DNA of 64,000 nucleotides. Origin: DASXKD01 sp963703605. Lineage in GTDB: Bacteria > Actinomycetota > Actinomycetes > Streptosporangiales > Streptosporangiaceae. Under the pieces are notes generated by a model, which saw nothing but the letters and a program-made list of their open reading frames with translations, was not told the origin of the DNA and searched no databases. Location of the stretch: positions 124,001 to 188,000 of the forward strand of contig CAVPFC010000053.1 in assembly GCA_963703605.1 (NCBI GenBank). The letters run 5' to 3'. The position numbers and the translations under genes were made by a program. Below are positions 39,544 to 47,752 of this stretch, piece after piece (position 1 is the stretch's first letter; each line of letters starts with the position of its first letter).

Positions 39544-40449
39544 TCAGTGGTGCAGGGTTACCAAGAGGGCGGCGATCATCCCGCCGAAGATCGCGGCGCT
39601 GCCCGCCTCGACCCCCAGCCGCCAGCCCCGCGTCCCCGCGTGTAGGCCCGCCAGCAGGCCGTCGAGGGCCAGCACCACGATGACGGTGCCGAGGTCGGAC
39701 AGCACGGTGATCCAGAGCGAAACGTGCGTAAGGGTCAGGATCGCCACCACGGCCACGGCGGGCAGCCCGCCGACGAGGATCGACGACTCGTGCTTTGCCG
39801 ACGCGGCGATCAGGCGATACAGCGGCACCGTGTTGCCCGGCGTGCGGGCGCTCACGGTTGCCGTGTAGATATGCGCGAACCAGTAGATGAGCAGCGTCGA
39901 CACCATCGTTTCGAACATCCCGCGGGCCGTGTCGCCTCTGGTCGCGCCCACCGCCAGCGCGGCCGCCGACACGATGGTGCCGTAGAGCAGGCCGCCGGTG
40001 TTCAGCCCGGACCCGTGCCCGAGCCCGCCCGGCGTGACGCCGCCGGCCGCCCTGACGCTGCCAGCCGCCGTGGCGCCGTCTGCCGTCGCACCGCTGCCTG
40101 CCGCCGTGGCGCCGTCTGCCGCCGCACCGCTGCCTGCCGCCGCGCCGCCCTCTCGCCGCGCGCCGCTCTCCCCCGCCGCGCCGCCCTCTGCCACCGCGCC
40201 GCTGCCCACCGCGCCGTCCTCCCCCGCGGTGCCGCTCTCCCCTGCTGGGCCGACCTCCCCCGCAGCGCCCGCCTGGTTGTCCTGTTTCGCGCGGGTTGTC
40301 GCGGCATCCGGGCCGTCGGGGCCAGCTTGCCCGGCCGGTCGTGCTGGCGCGGGCCCCGGGCCGGGTGCCCTGGGGGGAGCGGCGGTGCCCCGGTCGGGAT
40401 TGCCCGTTGGGTTGCCGGGACGGCCGTCCGGGTCCGCGGTTGCGCTCAC
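39544..40449 (-). CDS. Integral membrane protein with an Ala/Gly-rich repeat N-terminus
   Basis: About 301 residues from GTG 40449 (a TTG at 40494 is also possible). The first ~145 residues are low-complexity Gly/Ala/Pro/Glu with a 12-residue repeat (GSGATADGATAA). The rest holds about four membrane segments: GGLLYGTIVSAAALAVGA, MVSTLLIYWFAHIYTATV, LPAVAVVAILTLTHVSLWI and GSAAIFGGMIAALLVTL. I do not recognise the family. The membrane half looks like small conserved actinobacterial membrane proteins; the disordered N-terminus is presumably cytoplasmic. It is divergent from the STAS-like gene. Confidence 0.7.
   Translation of the reverse strand: MSATADPDGRPGNPTGNPDRGTAAPPRAPGPGPAPARPAGQAGPDGPDAATTRAKQDNQAGAAGEVGPAGESGTAGEDGAVGSGAVAEGGAAGESGARREGGAAAGSGAAADGATAAGSGATADGATAAGSVRAAGGVTPGGLGHGSGLNTGGLLYGTIVSAAALAVGATRGDTARGMFETMVSTLLIYWFAHIYTATVSARTPGNTVPLYRLIAASAKHESSILVGGLPAVAVVAILTLTHVSLWITVLSDLGTVIVVLALDGLLAGLHAGTRGWRLGVEAGSAAIFGGMIAALLVTLHH
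40057..40164. repeat. 36-bp tandem repeats encoding a 12-residue Ala/Gly motif
   Basis: Units begin GCTGCC at 40057, 40093 and 40129 (36-base period), with degenerate copies continuing to about 40220. They code on the minus strand for the N-terminal region of the membrane protein. Confidence 0.75.
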
Positions 40450-40611
40450 GGGTGCACGATAGGCCCGCCCGGGTGGCGGCCGCTCACCTGCCAAGGATGA
40501 TGCGCGGACGAACCGGGTCGGTCACCGTGATGGCGGCCGTCCCGAGCTGGTTCCGCCCAGCGCCGGAACCGGAGGCCAGCGAGGCGTCAACCGACGCGTC
40601 TGGAGGCCGCC

Positions 40612-41232
40612 GTGAGCCGTGCGCGGTTCCTGCCCCTGCCCGTCATCCCGGCCGCACCGCGGTCCGCGGGCAGGCCAGCCCCGGAGGGGGCCGACTCGCC
40701 GGACCCGGCCGCACCGGTCACGCGGCGGATCCCGGTCCTCCGGCTGGCCGGCACGGTCACGGCGGGCGAGGCCGGCCGTCTCACCCGCGCCGTGCTGGCC
40801 CGGGTGACCCAGCCCGGGGTGCAGGTGGGCACCGTGGTCCTCGACCTCGGCTGCGGCGCAGGCATCGATACGCAGGCCCGCGAGTCGCTGTGCGCGCTGT
40901 GGACCGCGCTGCGCCGGCGGGGCACAAAACTCCGCCTGGTGATCACATCTGCCAAGACGCGGGACGCCGTGGCGGCCGGCCTGGCGCACCGGATCGGCCC
41001 GGACCTGGTGCACCTCACCCTGCGCGCGGCGGTCCTGGCCAGCTACGCGGAAGTCCCCGGGCCGGGGCTGGTCACCGCCGGCGTGCGGGCCGCCCTGGCA
41101 GTGCCGGCCGAACCGGTCAGGGCGCTCCCCGCGGCGCTGCCCCGGCGAGCCCGGATTCCGCGCTTCACCCACTACGGATGGGGCGCGCCGCGAGCGGCGG
41201 TTGCTGGACTGGGCTCGCCCGAAAGAACCTAG
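40612..41232 (+). CDS. STAS-domain-like protein
   Basis: 206 residues. A disordered ~40-residue start is followed by a fold that reads like a STAS/anti-sigma-antagonist domain: IPVLRLAGTVTAGEAGRLTR, then VGTVVLDLGCGAGIDTQAR with the Asp-Thr at the usual phosphorylation position, then ALRRRGTKLRLVITS. The C-terminal ~40 residues are Pro/Arg-rich. The GTG at 40612 has GGAGG five bases upstream. It lies 15 bases before the DUF1269 gene, so the two probably form an operon. A role in a partner-switching or stress pathway is inference from the fold only. Confidence 0.6.
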   Translation: MSRARFLPLPVIPAAPRSAGRPAPEGADSPDPAAPVTRRIPVLRLAGTVTAGEAGRLTRAVLARVTQPGVQVGTVVLDLGCGAGIDTQARESLCALWTALRRRGTKLRLVITSAKTRDAVAAGLAHRIGPDLVHLTLRAAVLASYAEVPGPGLVTAGVRAALAVPAEPVRALPAALPRRARIPRFTHYGWGAPRAAVAGLGSPERT

Positions 41233-41247
41233 GAGGGAAAGGAAACC

Positions 41248-41754
41248 ATGGCTGACCTGATCGCCATCGGATACCCGGACGAGACCACCGCCGAACTCGC
41301 CGCCACGGAGGCACGCCGTCTCGCGCGTGACCTCATCATCGAGCCCGACGCGATCGCCGTGATCGTGCGGGACAAGGAAGGCAAGTTCCACGTCCACACC
41401 GCTCACCACCCGGTGGGCGCGGGCGCGACCTGGGGGATGTTCTGGGGGTTGCTGTTCGGCCTGCTGTTCTTCATCCCGTTCTTCGGGCTGGCGATCGGGG
41501 CCGGCATGGGTGCGCTGATGGGCAAGATCACCAAGTCCGGCATCGACCGGCAGTTCCAGGACCAGGTCAGGGACATGCTCCAGCCGGGCACGTCCGCCCT
41601 GTTCCTCATGGTCGAGAAGGTCACCCCGGACAAGGCGACCGAGGCGCTGAGCCAGTACGGCGGCACCGTGCTGAAGTCGTCTCTCACCAAGGACGGCGAG
41701 CGGGAACTGCAAGAGGCGCTGCACGGGACCCCGGCCGGGGCGGCCGCCCGCTAG
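41248..41754 (+). CDS. DUF1269 family membrane-associated protein
   Basis: 168 residues, beginning MADLIAIGYPDETTAELAAT as DUF1269 proteins do. A glycine-zipper-like hydrophobic centre (GMFWGLLFGLLFFIPFFGLA and GAGMGALMG, about residues 62-95) is followed by ITKSGIDRQFQDQVRDMLQP and a typical end. AGGAGGGAAAGG precedes the ATG at a good distance. The family is common, often stress-induced, with no defined biochemical role. It follows the STAS-like gene closely and ends before a strong terminator. Confidence 0.88.
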   Translation: MADLIAIGYPDETTAELAATEARRLARDLIIEPDAIAVIVRDKEGKFHVHTAHHPVGAGATWGMFWGLLFGLLFFIPFFGLAIGAGMGALMGKITKSGIDRQFQDQVRDMLQPGTSALFLMVEKVTPDKATEALSQYGGTVLKSSLTKDGERELQEALHGTPAGAAAR

Positions 41755-41830
41755 GTTCGCCGGATTTGCGGGGTGCCTGGGCGCCGGCGTCGTCAAGCGG
41801 CCGGGCGCTCCGCGCGCCGCACAGCAGTGC

Positions 41831-41865
41831 CTGGGCGGCCGGTGCCTGGTGCACCGGCCGCCCAG
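41831..41865. terminator. Very strong hairpin between DUF1269 and purC
   Basis: Perfect 15-base stem CTGGGCGGCCGGTGC / GCACCGGCCGCCCAG with a CTGGT loop, in the 368-base gap between converging genes. Likely bidirectional terminator. The rest of 41755-42122 holds no gene I can support. Confidence 0.8.
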
Positions 41866-42122
41866 CGGCGTACCCCATGGGTCGGCCAGGCCGTCGCCGC
41901 CCCGGCTCACGCCTCGCGCCCGGGCCCGGCAGGCGCGCCGCTCCCGGCTGCGGCCCGGGTACTGATGCTCACGCCCGGGATCAGACGGCCGGGCGCCCGA
42001 TGGGCGTGCCGGATCACCCTGCCCCGGCGCGGGCTCAGTGCCGCGCCGGCGGCCAGCCGAACGGAGCCCGGGTACCACCCGGAAGGCGTTAAGCATGGTG
42101 CGAGGGTTCGGTGTCACCGGCC

Positions 42123-42998
42123 TTACCCGGGGCGGTCGTTCGGCGGGGGCCAGGACGTTCCGGTGATCCGCTCGTAGGCCACGATGTAGCGCTGCCGCGT
42201 GGCGGCCACGACGTCGGGCGGGATGTGCGGGCCCGGCGCGGTCCTGTCCCAGGCCAGGCCGCGGGACCAGTCGCGGACGATCTGCTTGTCGAACGGGCGC
42301 TGCGGCCGGCCCGGCTGCCACGACCCGGCCTCCCAGAACCGGGACGAGTCGGACGTCAGCACCTCGTCGGCCAGCACCAGCGTCCCGTCGGGTGCCCAGC
42401 CGAACTCCAGCTTCGTGTCGGCGATGATGATGCCGCGGCCGAGCGCGATGTCGTGGCCCCGCTGGTACACCTCGAGGGTGAGCCGCCGCAGCTCGGCTGC
42501 CTGGGCCGCGCCCACCGTGGCGGCGACGTCGTCGAAGGTGATCGGCTCGTCGTGCTGCCCGGGCGGGGCCTTGGTGGTGGGGGTGAACACCGGTGCGGGC
42601 AGCCGGGAGCCCTCGGCCAGGCCTGCGGGGAGCGTGACCCCACAGATGGACCCGCTTTCCCGGTAGGCCTCCACGCCGAACCCGGCCAGGTAACCGCGGG
42701 CGACGCACTCGACCGGCACCATGCGCAGCCTGCGGCAGCGGATCGCCCGGCCGGCGAACTCGGGGGGGACGCTGGTCGCCGAGATGACGTGGTTGGGCAC
42801 GATCCCGGCCAGCCGTTCGAACCACCACAACGACAGCGCGGTGAGGATCCTGCCCTTGTCCGGGATGGGCGTCGGCAGGACCACGTCGTAGATCGATACG
42901 CGGTCGGAGGCGACCAGGATCAGGTCGTCCCCGTCCGCGTAGACGTCACGGACCTTGCCCGAGTGCACGAGTTCCACGATCAGCCAAGGTAGCGGCAA
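42123..42998 (-). CDS. purC: Phosphoribosylaminoimidazole-succinocarboxamide (SAICAR) synthase
   Basis: Purine biosynthesis enzyme that joins aspartate to CAIR using ATP. It has 291 residues, typical length. Diagnostic stretches are HSGKVRDVYADGDD at the start, SDRVSIYDVVLPTPIPDKG, VPVECVARGYLAGFG, DTKLEFGWAPDG and LTSDSSRFW. The start is uncertain: TTG 42998 (LPLPWLIVELVHSG) or GTG 42977; neither has a clear ribosome site. It is a lone pur gene here, downstream of the secreted phosphoesterase gene on the same strand. Confidence 0.94.
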   Translation of the reverse strand: MPLPWLIVELVHSGKVRDVYADGDDLILVASDRVSIYDVVLPTPIPDKGRILTALSLWWFERLAGIVPNHVISATSVPPEFAGRAIRCRRLRMVPVECVARGYLAGFGVEAYRESGSICGVTLPAGLAEGSRLPAPVFTPTTKAPPGQHDEPITFDDVAATVGAAQAAELRRLTLEVYQRGHDIALGRGIIIADTKLEFGWAPDGTLVLADEVLTSDSSRFWEAGSWQPGRPQRPFDKQIVRDWSRGLAWDRTAPGPHIPPDVVAATRQRYIVAYERITGTSWPPPNDRPG

Positions 42999-43119
42999 TC
43001 GCGGCGGGCCCGCGTTCAGCTGGTGAGGGCCCCGGCTGCCTCTTCAGCCACATGCCGGTCAGTTGGGCGTGCGGCCCGGCGCCACCGCTGGAGGGCGCCA
43101 GGCCGCGACGGGACTGGGT

Positions 43120-45306
43120 TTACAGGTGGAACGGGGACTTCATGGAGGTCGCGGTCTTGGCCTGGCCGATCTGCGACAGGCCGAGGAGCTGCTCGGTGGT
43201 CTTCAGCCACGAGTAGTGATCAAACTGGGTGGACACCACCGTGCCCGCCTTGACCGAGGGGGCGATCACGATCGCCGGGACGTGGCAGGTCTGGTCGGTG
43301 GTGTTGTTGAAGCAGCTCTCCCCCTTGGTGCCCTTCGTGCCCTCGTCCCAGACCAGGAAGATCACCGTGTCCTTGTCCTTGTAGACGCGGCTGGACGTGA
43401 TCTTCGGAATCCAGTCCGACAGCCAGGTGTCACCCGCCTGGATCAGCCCGGTTTTGCAGCCGGTGGTGCCGTGCATGTCGTCGCAGAGGTTGCCGGTGAC
43501 GTAGGCGAACGCCGGGGCGGTGGACTCGCTGCTGAAGTCCTTTAGCAGCGGGGAGTTGCTGGTCGTGCCCAGCGGCACGTCGTTGGTGGCGCAGTTGGCC
43601 AGGTCGGTGTAGTAGACCGACGGGTTGTGCCTGGGCGCGTAGGTGCCGTCGTTGAGCTTGTAGCAGTTCGACGGCATGCTTTCGGCGTACTCCTTCCACG
43701 AGCTGGCCTGGTTGAAGATGTTGCTGGTGGTGACCTCGCAGGACGAGGACGGCAGGCAGTCGCTGTCGAAGTGCAGCAGGCTGGTGTAGCTCAGGCCCGA
43801 GGTGATGCCGAGGTAATTCGGCAGGCTGTCGTGGGTGATGTTGTGGTACTCGGAGGCGAGCCCGCACCCTGCGGCCACGGTGTTGATGTACGGCGCCAGC
43901 GAGCTGCCGATGATGTCGCCGTAGGAGTGGTTCTCGTCCATGATGACGATGACGTGCTTGTAAGCCGGCGCGGTCTTCGCTGTCCCGCACGGGCTGGCCG
44001 GCTCCGCGAAGACATAGGCCGCCCCGGTGTTCGCGTTGTTGCCGTCGGCGCCCGCCACCGCGGTGGTCCCGGTGATGGCCACCGAGCGGCCGAAGTTGTC
44101 CCCAACGGCGCCGCCGGAGGCGGTCAGCTCGGCCTGCTGGGTCCAGGCGGTGCCCGCGCGGACGAACGTATACGCCGCCCCCGTGCCGGAGTTACCGGCG
44201 TCGGCGCCCACCACCGCGGTGGTCCCGGAGATGGCCACCGAGTAACCGAAGTTGTCCCCAACGGCACCGCCGAAGGCGGTCAGCTCGGCCTGCTGGGTCC
44301 AGGCGGTGCCCGCGCGGACGAACGTATACGCCGCCCCCGTGCCGGAGTTACCGGCGTCGGCGCCCGCCACCGCGGTGGTCCCGGAGATCGCCACCGAGTA
44401 ACCGAACTTGTCCCCGGAGGCGCCGCCAACGGCCGTCAGCTCGGCCTGCTGGGACCAGCTGACGCCGGAGCGCACGAACACATACGCCGCCCCGGTGTTC
44501 GCGTTGCTGAACGGGTTGCCCACCAGCGCCGTAGACCCGGAGATAGCCACCGAGTAACCGAAGTCGTCCCCGGAGGCGGCGTCAGAGGCGCCCAGTTCGG
44601 CCTGCTGGGACCAGGTGGTGCCGGAGCGCACGAACACATACGCAAGCCCGGCACCAGAGCCGCCGGGGGCCCCTATCACCGCGGTGGACCCGGAGATCGC
44701 CACCGAGTTGCCGAATTGGTCGTTCACGCTGGCACCGGGATCGGTCAGCGCGGTCTGCTGGGACCAGGTGGTGCCGGAACGCACGAACACATACGCCGCC
44801 CCGGCGGTTGAGAAGGTGCCAGGAGCGCCCACCACCGCGGTCGACCCGGAGATGGCCACCGAGTTGCCGAAGCCGTCCCCGGAGATGTCGCCGGGGTCGG
44901 TCAGCATGGCCTGCTGGGACCAGGTGCTGCCCGATTTCACGAAAACATACGCCGCCCCGCCGCCGGTGTTGCTACCGGGAGCGCCCACCACCGCGGTCGA
45001 CCCGGAGACGGCCACCGACCAGCCGAGCTGGTCCCCCGTAGCGCCACCGGAGGCGGTGAGCTCGGCCTGCTGGGACCAGGTGCTGCCGGCCCCAGCGGCC
45101 CGCAGGCCGGGCGTCCTGCGCACCGCCGCCAGCAGCCCAGCCGGAGCCTGCGCCAACGACGGCCCCGATCCCTTCACCGCGAACCCCCCCGGCCGCGGCG
45201 GGCGGTGCCCCGCCGCCGACGCGATCCCCGGCGACGCCGCCACCATCGTGGTCACCAGCCCGGCCACGGCCACCAAGCCCGCGGCACAGCGCACCACTCC
45301 ACGCAT
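43120..45306 (-). CDS. Secreted seven-repeat FG-GAP beta-propeller / phosphoesterase fusion
   Basis: 728 residues. A signal peptide (RGVVRCAAGLVAVAGLVTTM, cut near ASAAG) is followed by seven repeats of about 50 residues, each like GxxWSQQAELTASGGATGD...GSTAVVGAP...GAAYVFVRS, which should close a seven-bladed propeller (about residues 75-435). From about 443 a PF04185-type phosphoesterase domain starts with KHVIVIMDENHSYGDIIGSS and continues through HDSLPNYLGITSG, FLVWDEGTKG and HVPAIVIAPSVK, typical of the acid-phosphatase/phospholipase C-like family. The ATG at 45306 follows GGTGGGGGT; an upstream GTG would spoil the signal peptide. Probably an extracellular or wall-bound phosphatase with a binding propeller. 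Confidence 0.9.
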   Translation of the reverse strand: MRGVVRCAAGLVAVAGLVTTMVAASPGIASAAGHRPPRPGGFAVKGSGPSLAQAPAGLLAAVRRTPGLRAAGAGSTWSQQAELTASGGATGDQLGWSVAVSGSTAVVGAPGSNTGGGAAYVFVKSGSTWSQQAMLTDPGDISGDGFGNSVAISGSTAVVGAPGTFSTAGAAYVFVRSGTTWSQQTALTDPGASVNDQFGNSVAISGSTAVIGAPGGSGAGLAYVFVRSGTTWSQQAELGASDAASGDDFGYSVAISGSTALVGNPFSNANTGAAYVFVRSGVSWSQQAELTAVGGASGDKFGYSVAISGTTAVAGADAGNSGTGAAYTFVRAGTAWTQQAELTAFGGAVGDNFGYSVAISGTTAVVGADAGNSGTGAAYTFVRAGTAWTQQAELTASGGAVGDNFGRSVAITGTTAVAGADGNNANTGAAYVFAEPASPCGTAKTAPAYKHVIVIMDENHSYGDIIGSSLAPYINTVAAGCGLASEYHNITHDSLPNYLGITSGLSYTSLLHFDSDCLPSSSCEVTTSNIFNQASSWKEYAESMPSNCYKLNDGTYAPRHNPSVYYTDLANCATNDVPLGTTSNSPLLKDFSSESTAPAFAYVTGNLCDDMHGTTGCKTGLIQAGDTWLSDWIPKITSSRVYKDKDTVIFLVWDEGTKGTKGESCFNNTTDQTCHVPAIVIAPSVKAGTVVSTQFDHYSWLKTTEQLLGLSQIGQAKTATSMKSPFHL
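44121..44432. repeat. Two near-identical 156-bp direct repeats (propeller blades)
   Basis: Copies at 44121-44276 and 44277-44432 differ at only a handful of bases, mostly at the right end, and correspond to two adjacent 52-residue blades. The other five blades are more diverged, so this is the most recent duplication. Confidence 0.8.
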
Positions 45307-45768
45307 CACTACCCCCACCAATGGTCTTAGGCACACACGTGCCCACCGCGGGCAAATCAGGAATCAGCCGGGCAACAGCACCTAGCCTCAAGGGAGCGAT
45401 GCGCAGACAACCTGGAACAACCCGCACTATTGGGACGGAATCCTGACACCAAGCAACCCCGGCGTCAACAGGAAACGGCAGGCTGCCGCCACCAGCAAAC
45501 CGCCGCGAACTGCCCACCGCACCCCCCGGGCTCACATGCCAAAACGCCCCGGCAGCTAACTACAGCAACAACTGCCCCAATGGCCCAGTGCCCACGGCGG
45601 CATCTGCTCTGCGAACCCGCCCCCGCAGTAACCAGGCCATCACAACAACCGTCAGTGAAGGGCAGGCAAAAGAACTTGAAGGCTCTGCTTACACAGAGGT
45701 AGTATTCAGCTACATTGTGTTATATGCCGTGGCTCGGGCTGTGAAGTTCGGGGTTTGAGGGGGCACTG
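45307..45768. other. Gene-free divergent interval, AT-rich at the right end
   Basis: 462 bases between the phosphoesterase and kinase genes. A plus-strand frame at 45430-45702 lacks a ribosome site and family features. The stretch 45670-45730 is clearly AT-richer than its surroundings, with TTACAC at 45689 and TACATT at 45711 at promoter-like spacing for the kinase gene. Confidence 0.4.
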
Positions 45769-47451
45769 GTGGCACAAGAAGACGGCGCTGCCTCGGGTGA
45801 GCCGCCGAGCGCAGCCAAGATCACCAGGGACAGCGGTGCGGAGCTGCGGTCCAGCGAGCAGCACTTCCAGCAGGACTTCGGCCGTGCGCCGGTTGGTTTG
45901 GCCGTGACCAGCTTGGTCGGCGACCGGCAGAACGTCTACCTCGCGGTCAACGACGCCTACTGCCAGCTGACGGGCTACTCAACGGGAGAACTGGTCGGCG
46001 GAGATTTGCTGGGTGACTTCCACCCCAGCGACCAGCCTGCCCTTGAAGCCCTGCTCCAGGACGTCATCGCTGGGGCGACCGATCAGTTTCGGGCGGATGC
46101 GCGCTTGGTCCGCAAGCATGGCGAGATTGTCTGGGCCCGCTTGACTGGATCTGCGATCCGGCCGCCCGCCGGTGAGCGCTACCTCGCGACCTTCATCGAA
46201 GATGCCACCGCTGCCGAACGGGCGCAGGCGGAGATCCACCGGCTCCAGCGTGAGCTGGCACGGTCGCGCCGCCTGGCGAGCCTGGGACAGCTTGTCGGCG
46301 GAATCTCGCACGACTTCAGCAATGCGCTGACGGTGATCGCCAACTACGCGAGCCTTGTCCGCGACGAGGTGATCGTCGCCGAGGCAACGCAGAGCGCCAC
46401 CAGGTGGGGGCCCGTTCGCTGGGACGTGGAGCAGATCGCAGACGCAGCCGACGGCGCCAAGAGGCTGATAAAGCACCTGCTGGCATTCGCCCGGCGGGAA
46501 GAGGCCGAGCCCGTGCCCGTCGATCTGCGGCAAATGATCAGCGACGTGACCGGGCTGCTTGGCGAGGTATTGGGCGAACACGTCCCGGTCGTCACCCGGT
46601 GGGGTGCAGGCCTATGGCCGGTGCAAGCCGATCCCGGGCTCCTCGAGCAGGCCATCATCAACATTGCCGTGAACGCCCGCGACGCCATGCCAGGAGGTGG
46701 CCAGGTCACCATCGAAACCGCGAACGTTGACACGGCGGACCCAGCGTCGGGCCGGCGGGACGCCGCCGATATTGCCGAGTTGCTTCCAGGGCGCTATGTC
46801 GAGCTTCGCATCACCGACACCGGAGCCGGGATGGATGCGATGACCGCGGAACGCGCTTTCGAGCCATTCTTCACCACCAAGAGCGGGGACCAAGCGGCTG
46901 GACTCGGCCTGCCCGCTGTTCGCGGGTTCGCGGCGCAGGCCGGCGGCAAGGTATGGCTGCGATCGGAGCCAGGTAAAGGGACGACCGTCACAATGACGCT
47001 GCCCGCCGCGGCCGGGTCGGGTGCTGGGCCGGAGGCCGACCGCCAGGGCCTGGTGATAGAGCACACCGGCACGGTACTGGTGGTAGACGACGACGCCGCG
47101 ATCCGCAGTGTCACACAGCGAGTCCTGACCAGCGCCGGTTATCAGGTCGTGACGGCCGCGAACGGGCAACAGGCGCTTAGCATTCTCAGCGACCCGCTGA
47201 CGCATGCGGACCTGGTCTTGACCGATGTCGTCATGCCGGGCATGACGGCTGAGGCATTTGCCGCCCAGATCCGTGCCACCCGCCCCGGCATCCCGGTGCT
47301 GTTCATGTCCGGTTACGAGCGGCAAGGTACCGGCGCGGAGGGCTGGCCCGATTCAGCGACACACATCATCGGCAAGCCCTTCTCCCGGGGAGCGTTGCTG
47401 GCCAGGGTCACCCAGGCGCTGGTGGCCAGCAATCGCGCGGAGGCGGGGTAG
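45769..47451 (+). CDS. PAS-domain hybrid histidine kinase with C-terminal receiver
   Basis: 560 residues with no membrane segment, so a soluble sensor. The PAS domain covers about 30-150 (FGRAPVGLAVTSLVGD, YLAVNDAYCQLTGYS). The HisKA helix holds the phospho-acceptor His in LGQLVGGISHDFSNAL (about residue 187). The ATPase has the N-box NIAVNARDAMPGGG, G1 ITDTGAGMD, F-box FEPFFTTK and G2 GLGLPAVRGFAAQAGG. A receiver domain (about 434-555) has LVVDDD, the phospho-acceptor Asp in LVLTDVVMPGM and the Lys in GKPF. GTG start at 45769. No response regulator with an output domain is adjacent, so its downstream partner is elsewhere. Confidence 0.93.
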   Translation: MAQEDGAASGEPPSAAKITRDSGAELRSSEQHFQQDFGRAPVGLAVTSLVGDRQNVYLAVNDAYCQLTGYSTGELVGGDLLGDFHPSDQPALEALLQDVIAGATDQFRADARLVRKHGEIVWARLTGSAIRPPAGERYLATFIEDATAAERAQAEIHRLQRELARSRRLASLGQLVGGISHDFSNALTVIANYASLVRDEVIVAEATQSATRWGPVRWDVEQIADAADGAKRLIKHLLAFARREEAEPVPVDLRQMISDVTGLLGEVLGEHVPVVTRWGAGLWPVQADPGLLEQAIINIAVNARDAMPGGGQVTIETANVDTADPASGRRDAADIAELLPGRYVELRITDTGAGMDAMTAERAFEPFFTTKSGDQAAGLGLPAVRGFAAQAGGKVWLRSEPGKGTTVTMTLPAAAGSGAGPEADRQGLVIEHTGTVLVVDDDAAIRSVTQRVLTSAGYQVVTAANGQQALSILSDPLTHADLVLTDVVMPGMTAEAFAAQIRATRPGIPVLFMSGYERQGTGAEGWPDSATHIIGKPFSRGALLARVTQALVASNRAEAG

Positions 47452-47752
47452 CGGCCAAGGCAGGGACGCGCAGTGCCGGTGACCAGCGCTTACCGGTCGG
47501 CGCGGGCAGCCCGGGATCACTACGGCTCGCCGGGAAGGCAATAAGCGCTCGCGGCCCAGGCTCCCAAGTGGCCCGGTGCGCAGGACTGAGCGCATCGCCG
47601 GACCGGTACCCGCACGCGTTCGACGCCGCGGGGTGTGTTCAGATGGGCAGTGTTGACCGTCTCACCGTTGGCCGCGGCCCTGCCGCTTCGGCCAGCGTGG
47701 GGGCCTCGGTCACCCGGCAACTGAAATCTCAGCTGGATCGTGCATCACGGGA
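47452..47752. other. Gene-free interval before transketolase
   Basis: 301 bases; no gene supported and no clear promoter or hairpin that I can defend. Confidence 0.4.

Noticed and set aside
45430..45702. 90-codon plus-strand frame before the histidine kinase
   Set aside because: No ribosome site, composition rich in Gln/Pro/Thr unlike coding neighbours, and it overlaps the AT-rich likely promoter.
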